From an uncultured Clostridium sp. (lineage in GTDB: Bacteria > Bacillota > Clostridia > TANB77 > CAG-508), in assembly GCA_947565445.1 (NCBI GenBank), contig CANOGC010000010.1, positions 1 to 35,354 on the forward strand: DNA of 35,354 nucleotides, written 5' to 3'. Below are positions 25,503-33,977 of the stretch, one piece after another. Made by a program: the position numbers and the translations under genes. A model generated the notes under the pieces. The model saw only the letters and a program-made list of their open reading frames with translations, was not told the DNA's origin and did no database searches. Each line of letters starts with the position of its first letter. Position 1 is the first letter of the stretch.

Positions 25503-27734
25503 TTATTTTAGGCTAGCATATTTTTCAAATTCTTCCTTTGATATTGGTTTTGATGCATAATATCCTTGTATTATATCTACACCTATCTTTCTTACAAATT
25601 CCACTTGTTCCTTTGTTTCAACTCCTTCTATAATTGTTTTAGTTTCTAAATGTTTTGCTATAAACATAATATAATTTATAATATTTTCGCTACTTGTTAA
25701 ATCTGCTTGATCTATAAATACCTTATCTATTTTTATTATATCAATAGGCATATTTTGTAACATGCTAAGAGATGAATATCCTGTACCAAAATCGTCAATA
25801 GATATAATAAATCCTTTTTCTTTTATCTTGTTTAAAACATTTAACATATTTACATTTTGGTCAATTGTTGCACTTTCCGTAATTTCTAAATCTATTTGTT
25901 CTGGTTTTAAATTGTATTTGCCACATATTTCCACATACTTATCTATAAAGTTTTCATCTATAAATTGTTCTTTTGAAACATTTATAGAAACATTTGGTAT
26001 AACTCCAAATTTTTCTTTCCACTGGGCTAAGTCCTTACAAACTTGTTCAAACATATATATATCTAATTTTATTATAAATTTATTTTTTTCAAATAATGGG
26101 ATAAATGTACTTGGCGAAATTATCTTTCCATTTCTATACCATCTAACTAGTGCTTCTGCCCCATATATTTTCTCATTTTGAGCATAAATTTTAGGTTGAT
26201 AATATACTTTAAATTCTCCCTTTTCTAAAGCTTCTTTCATAATCGATTCTATTTTTTGTTCTTCTATTATCTTATTTTCTAGTGTTTCATCATATAAGTA
26301 ATAATTGTTATGGTATAATCCCTTTATTTGTGAACGGGCTAAATAAGCTTTGTCTAGTAGTTTATTAATATCTGTATCATTAGCTGTAATACTATAAGCA
26401 CCAATGGATAGATTTATTCTAACATCTATTCCATTTATTTCTAGTTTTGATGTTTTATTAAATATTGTACGTAGTAATTCATTTATATCCCCTTCATAAC
26501 TAAATATGCTTGCAAAAACATCATTTGAAATTCTACATGTAATATTATCTTCTGGTAATAATTCTTTTAGTTTTTGTCCCAACAATTTTAAAATCTTATT
26601 ACAAAATCTATATCCATATATATTATTTAAAGCTTTAAATTTGTTTATATCTGCTGTTATTATATATTTGTTTTTTTCGGTTTGTTCTAATAAGTATTTA
26701 GTACCATTTTCTCTAAAATAGTGTTCATTTCCAAGTAATGTTATATGGTCTATATATGCTACATTATATAATTTATTATTTTTATTTTTATTTGAAATAT
26801 TAATATAAATTGCAATACTTATGATAACAAAAGAAACACCTAAAAAAACTACAGTTGTTATTGAGACTAATCTTATAAGTTCACTTGCAATTATACTATC
26901 TGATGCTGTTGTTACTACATACCAATTGTTAATACCAACTTGTTCATAATGTATAAAATAAGTCGAACCATCAATTTTTAAATCAAATGTATCTTCTAAA
27001 TTATTTTTAATGTTATTTGCCATGTTGTCTACTTTTTCAAGTTCTTTTTTATTAGTAATATTGTATCTAGACTTTATATACTCATATAAATTGGCATTAC
27101 TTTCTTTTATGTTATCAAATGAATCAATTAGTACACTACCACTATTATTTATTAGATAAGTACCACCTTTTCCAAATAGTTTTCTTAATAAAATAGTTTT
27201 GTAATCAGCAGTGTTTATTGTTGCCATTAGTACTTTTTCTTTTCTATTAAACATAATTTTTTTTGAATAGATATTTACTTGATTATTTGATACTGTACTT
27301 GGTCTATTTTCCGATAAATATACATCTTGCTCTCCAAAAAACTCTTCCATATTAGGGTAATTATTAACTATAAACCCATCGCTTGTTATACCATTTCCTT
27401 GTTTATCTAATATAACTAATCTTGTAAAATGATAATTTTCTAGTTCATGGGTAAAGGCTTCAAAGATTTCCTCTTCTTTTTTAAAATCTCCTCTGTTTAT
27501 ATTATCAGCCATAAAACTAACAATATTTTTTTGGTCTGTAATTGACAAATTTAATTGTGTGGCTGTTTGTTCACTAAGTTCTTTTACATTTTGATATATA
27601 TTTTGATATATTAAATTTTTCATATATGAAATATATAAAAATGATAATATTACTAATATAATGAATATTATAAAAATTAAGATATAACTTAATTTGCTAG
27701 TTTTATAATGATTTATTAATTCTCTTTTTTTCAT
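25503..27734 (-). CDS. Membrane dCache-GGDEF(degenerate)-EAL protein, likely c-di-GMP phosphodiesterase
   Basis: 743 residues. Membrane segment about 15-36, an extracellular dCache-like sensor (about 40-285), and a second membrane segment (about 290-315). The GGDEF domain (about 330-470) has RISNDVF where the active loop should read GGDEF, so cyclase activity is unlikely. The EAL domain (about 490-740) keeps its key motifs: YQPKIY, GAEALVRW, NVS, LEITES, DDFGTGYSSL, IIKIDKVF, EGVET and QGYYASKP. Overall it looks like a signal-controlled c-di-GMP phosphodiesterase. AAAAGGGGA precedes the ATG. It sits between the PBP gene and the adaptor-protease operon; a link to surface-complex control is inference only. 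Confidence 0.9.
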   Translation of the reverse strand: MKKRELINHYKTSKLSYILIFIIFIILVILSFLYISYMKNLIYQNIYQNVKELSEQTATQLNLSITDQKNIVSFMADNINRGDFKKEEEIFEAFTHELENYHFTRLVILDKQGNGITSDGFIVNNYPNMEEFFGEQDVYLSENRPSTVSNNQVNIYSKKIMFNRKEKVLMATINTADYKTILLRKLFGKGGTYLINNSGSVLIDSFDNIKESNANLYEYIKSRYNITNKKELEKVDNMANNIKNNLEDTFDLKIDGSTYFIHYEQVGINNWYVVTTASDSIIASELIRLVSITTVVFLGVSFVIISIAIYINISNKNKNNKLYNVAYIDHITLLGNEHYFRENGTKYLLEQTEKNKYIITADINKFKALNNIYGYRFCNKILKLLGQKLKELLPEDNITCRISNDVFASIFSYEGDINELLRTIFNKTSKLEINGIDVRINLSIGAYSITANDTDINKLLDKAYLARSQIKGLYHNNYYLYDETLENKIIEEQKIESIMKEALEKGEFKVYYQPKIYAQNEKIYGAEALVRWYRNGKIISPSTFIPLFEKNKFIIKLDIYMFEQVCKDLAQWKEKFGVIPNVSINVSKEQFIDENFIDKYVEICGKYNLKPEQIDLEITESATIDQNVNMLNVLNKIKEKGFIISIDDFGTGYSSLSMLQNMPIDIIKIDKVFIDQADLTSSENIINYIMFIAKHLETKTIIEGVETKEQVEFVRKIGVDIIQGYYASKPISKEEFEKYASLK

Positions 27735-27823
27735 ATGTAGTCCCCTTTTACTAAAATTATAGTAAGACTTAATTGTATCATATTGCTATTAATTAAGATA
27801 TCACAAAGAGTCTATTAGTTATA

Positions 27824-27839
27824 GGGTAATTAATTACCC
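27824..27839. other. Perfect 16-bp palindrome next to the PBP stop codon
   Basis: GGGTAATTAATTACCC ends one base from the PBP stop codon. No T-run follows on the minus strand, so it may be an operator or weak terminator between the PBP and EAL genes. Confidence 0.4.
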
Positions 27840-27840
27840 A

Positions 27841-29839
27841 TTATACTTCTATATTAATTTTGCTACCTTTATTTACTTTTATACCTGGTTTTGGCGATTG
27901 TTCTTTTATTATAATATCTTCTTCTTTTGCATCTTCCCTTAATTCTACTTGTAAATTTATATCTAGTTCTAATTCTTTTAAAGTTTTTTTTGCATCTTTT
28001 AAATTTAAACCACGAATTTCTGGCACTTCTACCTCTTCTACTTGTTCCTTTGTTTCTTCATTATCTTTATTAAGTTCTAAATATGGTAATATATCTCCTA
28101 AAACTTGACCTCCTACTGGTGCTGCAACAGCACCTCCTTGGTGTCCCCCTTCTCCTGTTGGGTTGTATAAAGTTACAAGCACTACTACTTCAGGGTCTGA
28201 TATTGGTGCCACCCCTATAAATGATGTAACATATTTGTTTGTGTTTACACCATCTTCTGATGTTCCTGTTTTTCCTCCTACTCTAAATCCTTTTACCTGT
28301 GCATTTTTTCCGCGTTCCTTCTGCTACAACAGATTCCATCATGCTTAATACATCATTTGCTGTTTTTTCATCTATTACACGTTCCACTTCTTGTGGCGCT
28401 AGTTCTTCTATTTCTCCTGTTTTGGAGTCTATTATTTGTTTTACTACTCTTGGTTTCATTCGTACACCTCTATTTGCAATTGTTGATACTGCTGTTACCA
28501 TTTGTAATGGTGTTACTTCAAACCTTTGCCCAAAACTTATTGTTGCAAGTTCTACTGGCCCTACTTTGTTTTGGTTTAGGAAAATTCCTTTTGCTTCTCC
28601 TGGAAGTTCTATTCCTGTTTTGTCTAGAAACCCAAATTTCTTTAAATAACCATAATATTTTTCTACTCCTACTTTTTGTCCTAACCCTATAAATACTGGG
28701 TTACAAGAGTTCATAAGTGCTTGCCTTAGAGATTCCGAACCATGTGGACGATAATGTCTCCAACATTTTATTCTTACTCCTGCTATTTCAATTGAACCAG
28801 TACAACAAAATTCGCCTTCTTTATCTGTTGTTGTAATTCTTTCTTGAAGAGCCGCTGATGATGTGATTGTTTTAAATGTGGAACCTGGCTCATATGTATC
28901 TGCAATTGCTTTATTTCTCCACATAGCTTGTAAATTGTTATTCCTTTCAGTAGCAGTTAGGGTATTCCAATTTGCCTTTATTTCTTCATCTGTTACCTCA
29001 TATGGAGAGTTTAGGTTATAGTTTGGATATGTTGCCATTGCTAAAATATCTCCTGTTTTTGGGTTCATTGCCACTATATTTCCTCCATCTGTACATACAT
29101 TATCTATACATGCTTCTTTTAAATATTTTTCACAAATTGATTGTATTGTCATATCTAAAGAAAGTACTAAATCTTTTCCATCTGTTGCTGCAATATAGTC
29201 TTCTCCTTCTTTTCCTATTTCTCCACCTTTTGCGTCTGTTACTCTAATTATTCTACCTTTACTTCCTTTTAATATATTTTCATATTTGGCTTCAATTCCG
29301 TCTAGTCCTTGGTTATCACTACCGCAAAACCCAATAAAATGTGAACCCAAGTCATTATTAGGATAATATCTTTTTGTGTCTTCATCTATATTAATTCCAA
29401 TTGTAATATTGTTTTCTTTCATCCATAAACGAAGTTTATCTGTTTTTTCTTTGTCTATTTTTTTTGCAATTGTTTCAATTGAACTTTTCTTTTTTACTTT
29501 TTTTAGTGTTTTTTCATAGTCTAATTCAAATATATCTGAAAATGCTTTTGCTACTTTTTCCTTTTTTTCTTCTGGAATATTAAGTGGATTTATTGTAACT
29601 GTTTCTACTGTGGCACTTACTGCTAATACATTTTTTCCTGTGGCATCATAAATTGTTCCACGTTTTGGGTTTATTACTCTGTCTAATGATTGTTGGTTAT
29701 ATGCCATTTCTGATAGCCATGCTCCTTGTACAAATTGTATAAATCCAATACGTATAATTAATAAAAAAAGTATTACGAAGCTTGCAAACATCATATATAT
29801 TATTCTTTTTCTTCTGCTTACATTTAGATTACTTATCAT
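27841..29839 (-). CDS. Class B penicillin-binding protein (FtsI/SpoVD type) with PASTA-like tail, +1 shift at CGG
   Basis: Peptidoglycan transpeptidase, 665 residues across the shift. Membrane anchor about 13-33, dimerisation domain to about 220, transpeptidase domain with SxxK at Ser320 (GSTFKT), SxN at 378-380 (SCN), and KTG at about 523-525. The KTG motif lies beyond CGG (28310-28312): the plain frame ends GTRKKCTGKRI at 518, while skipping the C gives GTGKNAQVKGFRVGGKTGTS, then FIGVAPISDPEVVVLVTLYNP and one C-terminal PASTA-like domain (about 600-665). So an active enzyme needs the shift. Its RBS lies in a hairpin. SpoVD and FtsI cannot be told apart here; it normally precedes murE. Confidence 0.92.
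28310..28312 (-). other. In-frame CGG, +1 shift site in the PBP gene
   Basis: GGA-ACG-CGG-AAA-AAA leaves the frame; skipping the C gives EGTGKNAQ, conserved in class B PBPs, followed by the KTG motif. Confidence 0.85.
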
Positions 29840-29847
29840 ATAAAAAT

Positions 29848-29885
29848 CACCTTCACTCTTATATTATTATATAAAAGTGAAGGTG
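29848..29885 (-). promoter_or_regulatory. Hairpin that encloses the PBP ribosome binding site
   Basis: CACCTTCACT (29848-29857) pairs with AGTGAAGGTG (29876-29885), with a further TATAT/ATATA pairing inside. On the minus strand the arm at 29848-29857 reads AGTGAAGGTG and contains the AAGGTG that lies 8 bases before the PBP ATG. It could limit translation. The same hairpin, followed by ATTTTT, could also terminate the upstream gene. Confidence 0.55.
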
Positions 29886-29913
29886 GGTTTATTCTCTATA
29901 CTGTTTAAATTTC

Positions 29914-30756
29914 CTACTTTTTATGTTTCAAATACGAAATTCGTACACCTACTAATATTAATAGGGTTGCAACTATTATGCCTATCCCTAATCCTATTTT
30001 TCCATTTTGGAATTGTTTTATATTTTCTTCATTTGCATTATTACTTAGCTTTTCTATTTCATATGCCTCTTCTAGCTTATTTTGCATTTCTTCTTGTTCT
30101 TTGTTATATTCATTTTCTTGTTCTTCGTTTCTTTTATATACTTCTATTTTATATTTTTTCTTTGTAATACTATTTGGAGCAGTTACTGTAATTTCTACTA
30201 TATTTTTTCCTATTTTTAAATTTTCATTTCCTACGATTTGTACTTGTGCTTTTTCGTTTTGTGGTATTGCTAATATATTAAGTTTTTCTGTTTTGTTTGA
30301 TATTTCGGCTTTATAGTTTGTCTCTGAATTATCAAAAGGAGGATATAATAAAGTACCTTCAATTGCTAATGTTTCTAAATCTGTATTTGCAAGTTCTAAA
30401 TTTGTGGTTTTTGTTACTTGTATTTTGTATTCGTTTTTTTTAGTTTTATCTTCTGATGTAACAGATATAGTTATTGTATTTAATCCTTGTTTTATTGACC
30501 TATTTCTACTTATTTCAATATTGTCATTTGGATTTTTGCTTTCTGCTATTACTTCTATATCTTTTATATCATTTGATACTGTTAAATAATATTGGTAGTT
30601 TGTTTTAGAAAATTCTGGTACAAGTCCTGGTATATCTAGCCTTAAAGAATTTAGAGTTGCATCTTCTATTGTTTCAGGGTCTGTTTCTGTATAAAATGCT
30701 TTTGTTATAACTCCAAACATCATTATAAATATAAATAATATTGTTATTCTTTTCAA
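29914..30756 (-). CDS. Membrane protein with two cadherin-like beta-sandwich domains
   Basis: 280 residues, starting at a TTG with GGAGG 8 bases upstream. N-terminal signal/anchor (about 1-20); two cadherin-like (Cadherin-like_b1 type) domains at about 33-117 (LNSLRLDIPGLVPEFSKTNY, then KNEYKIQVTK) and 122-209 (LETLAIEGTLLYPPFDNSET, KKKYKIEVYK); a Glu-rich coiled-coil stretch (about 211-250); and a C-terminal membrane segment (about 254-272) with a short basic tail. It is an extracellular domain tethered at the membrane. Such domains are common in secreted and spore-coat or wall proteins of Clostridia. It lies between the glucosaminidase and PBP genes; function unknown. Confidence 0.75.
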   Translation of the reverse strand: MKRITILFIFIMMFGVITKAFYTETDPETIEDATLNSLRLDIPGLVPEFSKTNYQYYLTVSNDIKDIEVIAESKNPNDNIEISRNRSIKQGLNTITISVTSEDKTKKNEYKIQVTKTTNLELANTDLETLAIEGTLLYPPFDNSETNYKAEISNKTEKLNILAIPQNEKAQVQIVGNENLKIGKNIVEITVTAPNSITKKKYKIEVYKRNEEQENEYNKEQEEMQNKLEEAYEIEKLSNNANEENIKQFQNGKIGLGIGIIVATLLILVGVRISYLKHKK

Positions 30757-30781
30757 ATATTTTACCTCCTAGTAGAAAGTA

Positions 30782-30857
30782 GCTCCACGTGTCGGTTACG
30801 CTTTTCTTTTCGAAACCTGAGAGAAAAGAAAATGCCTAACCGACAGCAATATGGAGC
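30782..30857. other. 76-bp structured palindromic element
   Basis: Nested stems: GCTCCA/TGGAGC (30782-30787, 30852-30857), GTCGGTTA/TAACCGAC (30791-30798, 30837-30844) and TTTTCTTTTC/GAAAAGAAAA (30802-30811, 30823-30832) over the loop GAAACCTGAGA. No T-run follows on either side, so it is not a simple terminator. It fills most of the gap between the dockerin-glucosaminidase and cadherin-like genes. Confidence 0.55.
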
Positions 30858-30879
30858 GGATTTTAATATGCTCATACAT

Positions 30880-33124
30880 TTATTGTTCTATTTTTTTCAA
30901 ATCTAAAATGTGCCTTTGTATTAGTAGTAAATCTACAGATGTTGGTTTTTTACCATCTCTTCGTATATTACTTGCTTTTTTAAATATTCCTTTTAAGTTT
31001 TCTATTTCTAATATATGCCTTTGAATTACTAATAAGTCTGTACTATTTATTTTTCCATCTCCATTTGCATCTCCATATATTATTATTCTATATATGGTTA
31101 AAATCCCGCCATTTTCTTTTACTATTATTTTGCTTCCTGTTCCTACTATATCTGTATCATTTAATGGCTCATTTTTATAGTTTAGTATTTCTATTTCTAA
31201 ATCTGTTGTTATTTTATTTTTTATGTCTAAAACTGTATTTGCGCCATAATCTATTCCACTAATTTCTAAGCCATTAACCGTTAATGAACTGTCAAAGTGG
31301 ATTTTTGAATCTTCTAATGGTCGTACAACACTTACTTTACATTCTGCTTTTATATTTGGATTTTCTTTTGATCTTACAATTATACTTACATTTCCTTCTT
31401 GTAGGGCTGTAATTAGTCCATCCTCATTAACAGCCACTATTTCCTTATTTGTACTACTATATGAAATCTCTTTATTATTTGCATCATTTGGCTCTATATA
31501 TCCATTAATTTGGATTGTATCTCCTAAACACATATATATTTCTTTTTCATCTATAACAATATTTGTAACTTTACTATATACAGATATCTCAATTTGTGCT
31601 TGTACAGAATTTTCTTCTGCTTTTACTGTAATTGTTGTTTTTCCTGAAGCAATGGCTTTAATATTTCCGGCTATCATCTATTGTAGCAACATTTGTATTA
31701 CTTGATTTATATATTACCTTATGGCTACTTGCTTCGCTTGGCGAAATTGTAACTTGAAGCCTTTTTGTCTCTCCTTTTTGCAAAGTAGTATTATTTAATT
31801 TTAATTCTATTTTTTGAATTTGAATATTAGGCAGTTCACTTACATATGTGCTATATATAAACCCTACAATGCCATTTTCTAATATTACTTTATCCCATCT
31901 TTCACCATTAGAAATCCCTTTTGCTATTCTTGTCATTTTTGTATCTCTATTAATAGTAGTAACTATTTCATAAGACGTAGATGGTCCTGTTCGTACATTC
32001 ACATTATTTCCATTACAATATGTTTTTGTGTTATCTGCTACAAAGTCATTTGGGTTAATATTAGGGCTTTGTACTGGTATATCTAGCATATTGTTATAAA
32101 CTGGTATAGTAAAGCTCATACTAGTTTCTAATAGCCCACTATTTTTATACCCATTATATATGATTTTTCCTTCACTTGATGGTGCTAGTACATTTGTCAT
32201 ATATTGATGCGTAAATAGTGTTCCATTTCTATCATCATTTACATCAAATTTTTGTAAATAAATTGTATTTTGTCCTACATTTATATAGCTAGATCCAATA
32301 AATATTCCTCCACCTGTAATTGCTTTTTCTTTTGTATTCCATGGTATTAAGTATTTATCTTTAGTAGCCTGACTTGCACCTTTTCCATCTCTTGCATACC
32401 TAAGCCCATTTTTTATTGCTCCCATTGGTTCTGTAGAGCTTGTTGCTCCTATGTTATAAAAGTTGTACAATCCTCTAAAACCTTCTACTGTTCCACTAAT
32501 AGAGCTATGTGATAAAAATGGTCCTACTTCTTGTTTTATTCTTGATGCTAAGTGATATGGGCTAACTTTAGAGGTTTGTCCTCCTCTTAGAATAAGTTCA
32601 GCATATGTTTCATTCATATTTATTGTATTACCATTTTCTTGTACATATGAAACTTTTCTATTATAAAATTCTGTACCATACAGTATTTTATCAACACTGT
32701 TTAAGTTATTTGTACTTTCATCATATGATAAAGTTTCAAATTGAAAAATTCGTGCTTCATTTAAAAAGTTTCTAGGATCCATAGAGTATTCTACTGCACT
32801 TCTTGAACAATCTACCCAACCTTTATCTACCTCTACATTATATTGACCAGGTGTCGTATTTTTCCATGCATCTGAATAGTTTTTTGGTACTAAGTTTTTT
32901 CCAAATTGGTTTTCTTGGTTAATTGTATATGTCCAATCTAAGTTTGTATATAATGCTATAAACTTCCAATTAGGGTGCTTTTTTTGTATCTCTTCTAAAT
33001 ACCCTTTGTATGAACTTGGAAAATTTTCTATTCCTTCTTTTTTCTCTGATGCTTGTACTTTAGAAATTGGTATTATACATAGGATTAATACGGATAAAAA
33101 TATAGTCTTTGTTAAAATTTTCAT
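30880..33124 (-). CDS. Secreted glucosaminidase with SH3b, Ig-like (BIG2) and dockerin modules, +1 shift at CGG
   Basis: 747 residues across the shift. Signal peptide about 1-25. The N-terminal part resembles LytD-type endo-beta-N-acetylglucosaminidases (WTYTINQENQFGKNLVPKNY, DPRNFLNEARIFQFETL, SPYHLASRIKQEVG, FRGLYNFYNIGATSS), which cut peptidoglycan glycan strands. Then an SH3b wall-binding domain (NNVNVRTGPSTSYEIVTTI, IYSTYVSEL), two BIG2 Ig-like repeats (about 440-600) and a dockerin. The shift (CGG 31667-31669) falls inside the first BIG2 repeat and restores VATIDDSGNIKAIASGKTTI. The first dockerin loop is canonical (GDANGDGKINSTDLL); the second (SNIRRDGKKPTSVDLL) has lost calcium ligands. 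The ATG overlaps the sortase stop by four bases, so the two are translationally coupled. Confidence 0.85.
31667..31669 (-). other. In-frame CGG, +1 shift site in the glucosaminidase gene
   Basis: GAT-AGC-CGG-AAA-TAT-TAA stops inside a BIG2 repeat. Skipping the C gives DDSGNIKAIASG, the usual BIG2 hairpin with its conserved Gly. Confidence 0.85.
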
Positions 33125-33738
33125 ATTATTTCCCTTGCTTTTATAATTAATCTTTTTTTAGAATCATTTGTACAAGTTATAAGTGTTACTTCTTTGTTAC
33201 CTTGTGTTTCCTGTGATAAAGAGCTAACATCATCTGGTGACACTTTAAAAATATCGTAAATTTTGTATTCTATTATACCAACTGTATTGTCTAAAATTGT
33301 TAATTTATCTCCTATTTCTAAATTTTTTAAATGGTAAAACATGTTTTTATTTCTTGGTGCATTATGTCCTGCTACGCATAAGTTTCCTACTGTGTTGGGG
33401 TCTGCTCCCCAATATTTTGCTACTGCTTTATTTAAGGATTCTTCTGTACATTTTTTTAAAATATAGGTTTCTAATTTAATTTCTGGTATTTCTAGTTTTG
33501 CTAATACCCCATATCCTTTATATTTTGTTATAATCTCTGCTTTTTCGTATTGTTTTATACTGTTTTTAAATATATTTTCTTTTATTTCATTTGTACTATA
33601 TTCAGCTCCTAAACTTTGTGCATCATATTCACTTTTATCTTTGATTCTTGCTTCTTTTCCCAGTTGTATTCCTAAATATATAGCTATAAAAATTATTGAT
33701 ATTATAATTATAGTATTAACCAATCTTTTCTTTTTCAT
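33121..33738 (-). CDS. Sortase, class D/C-like transpeptidase
   Basis: Membrane-anchored cysteine transpeptidase that links sorting-signal proteins to the cell wall; 205 residues. Membrane segment about 8-25. The catalytic triad is present: His125 (VAGHNAP), Cys189 (TLITCTND) and Arg196 (KKRLIIKA). Family strands LAKLEIPEIKLETYIL and GNLCVAGH support the call. AAAGGAGA precedes the ATG. It lies between the gene for its likely substrate, the MPKTG cohesin protein, and the dockerin-glucosaminidase, with which it overlaps by ATGA. The subclass is a guess; the compact size and lack of a C-terminal anchor suggest class D. Confidence 0.9.
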   Translation of the reverse strand: MKKKRLVNTIIIISIIFIAIYLGIQLGKEARIKDKSEYDAQSLGAEYSTNEIKENIFKNSIKQYEKAEIITKYKGYGVLAKLEIPEIKLETYILKKCTEESLNKAVAKYWGADPNTVGNLCVAGHNAPRNKNMFYHLKNLEIGDKLTILDNTVGIIEYKIYDIFKVSPDDVSSLSQETQGNKEVTLITCTNDSKKRLIIKAREII

Positions 33739-33792
33739 AAGTATCTCCTTTATGTAATAGATTTATTTTAATATAGTCTTACGAAGCTTAGC

Positions 33793-33848
33793 AAGAAAGC
33801 CCCTTTAATAAGGGGGCTGGCACGCTGAAAGCGTGACTGGGGGTTCTT
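33793..33848. repeat. Palindromic repeat, copy 3 of 4
   Basis: 56 bp: AAGAAAGCCCCTTTAATAAG at the start, an inner CACGCTGAAAGCGTG hairpin, then ACTGGGGGTTCTT. It faces copy 4 in inverted orientation. Confidence 0.75.
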
Positions 33849-33859
33849 CTACAGTTTTT

Positions 33860-33915
33860 AAGAACCCTCCGTCAGTCCTTCGGACTGCCACATCCCTTGT
33901 TAAAGGAGGTTTCTT
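33860..33915. repeat. Palindromic repeat, copy 4 of 4 (inverted to copy 3)
   Basis: 56 bp: AAGAACCCTCCGTCAGTC, inner AGTCC-ttc-GGACT hairpin, ending AAAGGAGGTTTCTT. Its reverse complement aligns end to end with copy 3, with compensating changes in the inner stem. Together they form a larger cruciform between the cohesin and sortase genes. Confidence 0.75.
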
Positions 33916-33977
33916 GTAGGTCTTCGCAGTTTTTAATCTTACAGTTTGAACAGTAGTACATTACAAAGTATTACTAA

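Noticed and set aside
30782..30857. Hammerhead-type ribozyme
   Set aside because: The loop GAAACCTGAGA superficially resembles hammerhead core elements, but the CUGANGA motif and the required three-stem junction are not present.
758..31669. Simple reassignment of CGG to another amino acid, as reported in some Firmicutes
   Set aside because: Changing the meaning of CGG as a triplet does not restore the frame; each site needs a one-base shift, and three are directly followed by a stop codon.
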